A stretch of DNA of 64,000 bases from Limanda limanda (taxonomy: Eukaryota > Chordata > Actinopteri > Pleuronectiformes > Pleuronectidae): positions 9,016,928 through 9,080,927 of the forward strand of contig NC_083658.1 of NCBI RefSeq assembly GCF_963576545.1, given 5' to 3'. Both the position numbers and the translations under genes were made by a program. Shown here piece after piece: positions 58,584 through 64,000 of this stretch. Within the stretch, counting starts at the first letter, position 1. Each line of letters opens with the position of its first letter. The notes below the pieces were generated by a model. The model saw only the letters and a list, made by a program, of their open reading frames with translations. It made no database searches and had not been told where the DNA came from.

Positions 58584-59720
58584 ACCATCTCTGTAAATCA
58601 TAGAGAAAAATAGTTCTGTGCAGATTAGACAATCATTTTTAAGGATTTGTGGATTCACTGACTAAACTAACGGTTGATCATATTCACAGTCATGCACAGA
58701 TCCTAGCGTGGGGTCAAAGTGCAGGTTAGAACCTACGAAATCTGAAAACTTTGAGGAGCCGTCACCCATCGACCAAAACCATCTTATTAACCATACAGTG
58801 ACGACCACAGGATTCAAGTTGTTGGATGAGCATCAGTGAAATTGAGCGAGCCAGACTAATCACCAGAGGCAGTGCGACAACAAGGGGGGCGTGTGTGCTG
58901 TGATGCAAGCAGACAGGGTCTTCACAGAGGCATTCACAGGAATTAGGCTCAAAGTGAAGCCGACGCACCTGTTTCCTCAGCACCGCGAGGACTCCGCCCA
59001 CCGACCAGCGGCCCGCCCATCCAGTCGAGTACAGTAGCTCCGCAGGGGGTCGCATGGATTCCTCCTCGAAATCATAGTTAAGGGCTTAAAAAACCTTGCC
59101 ACTGTGATTTGAATACACAGAGCATGTTTCTTTTGCCGTCGACTTTGAGGAATATTGAAGAAAATTGCAGCCTTTAGGTTTATTCGGTTGTTTTTCTCTT
59201 CTCGGTAAAAAACCAGCAACAGCTTCGCGGTTATTTGAATCGAAAAGGGCTTCATCTGCCGGTTGGAACATTTGTTGTAATGTTTAACAATCATTCGTAA
59301 ACGTATCCAAAGGCAGGATATGATAAGTCACGGTACAGATTCACCAGCGCTCGGGAAAACTTTTCTCACATGCAGTGCATTTGTATTTGCAAATAGTTTA
59401 TCACCTCCTTGCATTTGCTTTAAAGGGAGAGAAAGCAATAGGAGACATTCATAATTATTAAATATGACAAGTTGTCTGTGTAGTTTGCTGGATTTACGTT
59501 GTTGTTATGTTGATTTCAAGGCGTTAAGATCATTTGCAGCTTTTTTTTACAATTTGCAGTAACGGAAATAAAAATACTGACTCACAACTAAATACTACTG
59601 CTAAAAACAAAATAGAAAAGAATATTACTTTATATTTAAAAACAAAGAAGCATCTCTTCTGGGGTTCTGCAGACTGGACGTCATGCGTCACATTGAAGGT
59701 CTGACGTGACATTTATACAC
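58584..59720. other. Intergenic DNA
   Basis: No gene recognised. Confidence 0.4.
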
Positions 59721-59945
59721 CCGGTGGCCACTTTAATAGGTACACATGTAATGCAATCCACCACAGCTGCTCTACTATAAAGTCTGACTTTTACAATGCC
59801 TATAATGCTCCATTTTTTTGTTGACACAGCCTTTAAGGTGTTAATTCAATTACATGTGTTTTCACTGAGGTCATAGTGGTGATATAAGTGCTGGAGTGTG
59901 TGGCTAATAAGAGGTGTTTCCGATATTATGCCCCCCCCCCCTCAT
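59721..59945 (+). mobile_element. Degenerate teleost dispersed repeat (CACTTTATTAGGTACACC type)
   Basis: It starts ccggtggccactttaatagg and continues with tacacatgtaatgcaatcca, then a tttttttgttgacacagcct word and taataagaggtgtttccgat. These match, with divergence, a well-spread fish repeat. It ends in a C10 run. Confidence 0.55.
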
Positions 59946-61850
59946 GTATGCAACACACCCTTTAACTATGAAGGTGACGCCTTTCCCATCATGCCACTGA
60001 AACCTATAAAAACAGGATGAATAAATATATGAGTGAGCGGCTGCCATTGTTAATCGGACACTGCTCATTTATTAGAAAAAACAAATTTATGTGTGTTCCA
60101 CATCATTTTCTTAGCAATTCTGTCCCCAGGACGGTGAAAGTTTCCTTGTGAGACACCGGATAAATAAGCAATAAACTCCCCTGCATTCATGTGTAAATTG
60201 CACCTCGACAACAATGCATTTTTTCATCTTTAATCTACACATCCACTGTAGTCAAAGGAAGATAAGAGTTTCTCCGCTGCTATCAAAACACTGGAATACA
60301 ATATCATCTCAGAGATTAAACTCCCCCTCACGTCCTCTATTCTTGCCGTCGCCTGGGCCTGTGCGAGCAACTCAGCTGTGAATGTAACACGAGCACATGT
60401 GTTGCCTGGGAGCTGTCATGTAAAGGGTGTAAAGTGGGATCCGATAGAGCACACAAAAGGGAAAGTGAGGACACAGAGAGTGGCTGTACTGGTAAAATGT
60501 ACATGGAAATGGTGATACTGGAAAATAACGTGTTTTAATACCCAAAACACTGCTAATCTTGCTAAACTGGGGATTTAATCTGCAGATTAAACGCGTTGCT
60601 CAAAGGCTTCGGCACAATGCTGATGGATCGCGACTCTCACAGCCGGTCTGGGGTTTTTCTTGTTTTTTCAAGCATGCAAAATGGGAGAGAAAAATGGGAA
60701 TTATGGTTCACATCAAGGATGGGGAATCAATGGCCTCCCTTATCTCCTGCAGGAGAATTATTTGAATATCAATACAGGACGCCGTCTGTTGGAAATATCC
60801 CCACTCAGCCACAATGAGACATGGAATATTTGTAGGTAATAGAAAGGAAGCGGAGGAAAGATGGAGATGAACAGTGGAGCGGGATTGGGGGAGAGATACA
60901 GTGACTCAGACGGGTAAATAAGACAAAGACGGGTGGAGAGAAAAGCCGGTCGAGGAGGGAAAATAGGGGAAGAAATAAAAACAGAAAGAGATTGGGGTTT
61001 GAGAGGCGGAGAAGAGAGAAAGACTAAAGGAGCGAAGTCGGAGGCTCATCATTAGCGCCGTCCCTCCCTCTCTGCCACCGACCACCGCGGCCACATCTGC
61101 ATCAGAGCATCTAAACGTTATTGAATGGCCTGCGGAGCTATGAAGCGGAGAAGACGGGTGGAATTGCCTTCTAACACCTCCGATTAAGATGATCAATAGG
61201 AGCCGGTCGGGGTTCTGCCGCCGACGCGAGGGGCTAATGAGGGGGACGGAGGCGGTAATCGAGGGAAGGGAGAGAGGAGAGGAGGCAGGAGAGGAAGTGA
61301 GACCGAGGAGGAGGAGGAGGGCACGAAAGAGCGATGGCGGGAGGAAGAGGGAAAAGTGTGATTACAGCACCCGGGCAGATGATCATCGTGCCGGGGAGGC
61401 CACAGGTGGACAGTGGGGGTGAATGAGCATTTGAGTGAAAAGAAAACAACATCTCTCCTCTCTCCCCTGCTGGTGATTTCCCCAGAGGAGCAGGGGTCGA
61501 GAGAGAGAGAGAGCAGGGGGCAGGGAGGGGATTCGCTTGCGGCCCCGAGAATGTCTCTTTCTGTTTTGCTGCTGCTGCATCGTTCTCCTGAGGAAGTTTC
61601 ACTCAGTCTGACAGCAGCCAGATGGAGCGGGACAATATAAATGTCAGATCCAATAAGGACCCGCGGCGCCGCTCCTCTTAAATCTTAATACCGGAATCTT
61701 CCTCGCGTTGGTTTCCCGTTTTACCGCTTTGCCGTCGGGTTGGTGGATCGGCAGATAACACGACGGCGAAACAAATGTCAAAGGAGCAAGGAACTAGCAA
61801 GGATAAATCCATCCAGCCAAGTCAATACACTATGTCTGTGTGTGTGTGTG

Positions 61851-61882
<32 letters not shown>

Positions 61883-64000
61883 AAGGCTAACTGTTGTGCT
61901 CCGTGTGCTAATTGATAAGCTCGGCTACCGAAAACAACGCCGGGCACATAACAAACAGGAATACTGAGTCTCTGCAAGCAAATAAGCCATTTCACGCTCA
62001 GCGGGAGTTACAGGTGTTGAGCTGAATATGCATACACACACACTAACAAACACACACTCACACACACACACACTTTAGTGTCACACACATACATCGGAGG
62101 GCTCAAGCACAGACATTTTCTAATTGAAGCTTTTAAAATTGCATCCAAAAACAATATTACCATAATTTATTCCCACCACCACTCGAGCTAGCAATAAAAA
62201 GACAACTAGTGCCACATGTTGATGCTAATTCCACTTCAATTAAGAGAAGGGATCACGCCACGTCCTGTTTCCGTGCAGAAATGTGCACGTGCATCACCTC
62301 CTGTAGTATAGCCACTTCTACTGGGACGATGTGTTTGGTGCATAAAGCATGATTTAGGTCCACTGCACATGGGTCAGGTACATGGGCCTGTTGATGTTCA
62401 GCAAAATTATATTTTCAATGCAGCCTCTCTGCTGAGCTGCAAATGTTCCAGATGGCTGTGATTTATGAACCCCTCAGAACGGTGGGACTAATGAACGCCG
62501 CTCGACATGTGTTTGGGATGGTGGGGGGGGGGGGTTCTGTGTTCAGCCATCAATCCGTCCTTGAGGAGGGGGTCTCGGACATTGCATCATGAGTACAAAT
62601 GGACGGTGAAAGCAACCGACGCACACTTGTTATCCACCTGCTGTGCGGTGTTTAGTGTGTAAACATACGCACTGCAAATTAATTCAATTTCCACAATTCA
62701 TTAGTTTTGAAATCAGAGGCCAGAGTGGAAATAAAACACAGGTAGCCCGTGTTGAGCACCTGGGCTCATTTCTGCACGTGCTTATTTCCCCACTTTAATT
62801 ATTTTTGTCGACTACTTATGTGATTACCGAGCAATTTCTTACAGTGATTAGAGTTACCATTTTTATAGTTGATCGGTGTAATCTCATTACATGGATGTGT
62901 TGCTCCGGCGGCCTGGCACCGCACCCCCCAGCAGAGCGCTCCAGGTGAGCATTAGAGCAAAGCTAAATTGATCCGGCACGGTGCATTCAAAGATGGAAAC
63001 TTTTAAAAGAATTTTAAAAAAAGGAAAATCCTTTCTGTTTATAGAAACTTTGTTTGTTTCCTTCGGTCTAAGGAGGCCCAGGCACCCCCCCGCTGCGTTC
63101 TTGCAGCTAAATGTCATCAGTCCAGAGCTGAGAACTAAGCTGTGTGTGTGTGTGTGTCTGTGTGTGTGTGTGTGTGTCATCGCTCTCATTAGATACTAAA
63201 TAATTAAACGCCTGCAATGAAAGTGTATCATTTTAGAAAGTCAGCAGCTTGGCTGTCACTGGAGCAGGTTTTCGCTGGCATGGTTTATTAATTTCACATA
63301 TGAATCAGATAGACTGACAATTTGCGGCTTTGCAATCATTTGGTTGTGTCACCACTTTTCAACGTAGTGTAAAAGCTTCTGGGTTTGCATGTTTTCTTTG
63401 CAGGTTTTTCTCCGTGGGAATGTGTGCGTGAATGGATTTCTGTTTCTACTAGTGACCCGTCCTCGCCTCTTTGCACAATGCCAGCTGAGATTGGCTGCAG
63501 CCGCTCATTACCCTCTCAGGATGAGCCATGTAAGCAAATGGATGGACGGAGAATCTACCTTGAACTCCGTCCTTGGTTGCAGACTACAATTTAAAAACAG
63601 TCCATTTCACGTTTTGTGAGTGCTTTGGCACTTACCCCCCGCGGACAAATATCTCTTTAAAAGAATCTTGCAAAGTTTAAGTATATGAAGAATACAAATT
63701 GTCGCTAAATAGATCTTTAAAAACCTTTGTACCTGTTGCACATTGACGCTGACGGAAAAGAGCAGACTGTTCAACAGACGTGTTCACAGATATCGGCCGT
63801 TCCCTGTGATTTATTTGGAGCTGAGAACTGTGCAGAGAGGATGCTTTGACAGTTTGTCTTTTTCTCCTGTAGCCCTTCGCTGACGGATCTGTCTCGGTGA
63901 ATGTGAATAGGAGAGGGGCTTTCAAAGCACAGCGGGAGCTCGGAGGCTGCCACGGACACATTCTTTCAGTCCATGCTCTCTCAATCGACTCCTCTGGAAA
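59946..64000. other. Intergenic DNA to the window end
   Basis: No gene supported. (TG)n at 61837-61882 and 63141-63177, (CA)n near 62033-62073. Non-repetitive moderate-GC blocks near 61030-61260 and 61630-61800 are weak regulatory candidates. Open frames near 63385 and 63677-63961 have no recognisable domain. Confidence 0.4.

Overview
The window is vertebrate nuclear DNA, most likely from a teleost fish. Coding sequence is broken by many short GT-AG introns, the intergenic DNA is full of (GT)n/(CA)n and C-homopolymer runs, and several dispersed elements match tRNA-derived SINEs and repeat tails common in teleosts. No bacterial-style gene organisation is present.

The left part (about 2.1-14.15 kb, + strand) holds one remarkable gene. 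I assembled 26 coding exons whose splice phases all agree, 5,979 nt from ATG to stop, predicting a protein of about 1,992 residues. It has three complete AGC-type serine/threonine kinase domains in tandem, each clearly related to the MAST (microtubule-associated serine/threonine kinase) family. Each domain is preceded by a short helical segment resembling the MAST DUF1908 region and followed by an AGC C-terminal tail with a hydrophobic-motif-like [FY]xxF[ST]Y element. The domains are joined by acidic linkers, and two single exons (5416-5823 and 8892-9101) carry the end of one module and the start of the next in one open frame. This supports one multi-kinase polypeptide rather than three neighbouring genes. 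The last exon encodes about 32 copies of a 20-residue acidic repeat ending at a stop at 13991, followed by a polyadenylation signal. No PDZ domain is visible. Kinase 1 lacks the alphaC glutamate, kinase 2 has HGD in place of HRD, and kinase 3 keeps the full catalytic set, so the chain may join one competent kinase to two altered ones. The modules repeat every 3.3-3.5 kb with their introns conserved, so the gene arose by internal segmental duplication.

The remaining 50 kb (about 14.15-64 kb) shows no gene I can support. It looks like a gene desert: AT-rich stretches, long dinucleotide microsatellites, several SINE or repeat remnants (near 16.7, 24.6-24.9, 40.3, 56.8-57.05, 58.5 and 59.7-59.9 kb), and scattered moderate-GC segments with homeodomain/POU-like words that could be conserved regulatory elements. 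No tRNA, rRNA or known miRNA was recognised there. The 2.1 kb before the kinase gene has no assignable coding exon and may hold its promoter and 5' untranslated sequence.
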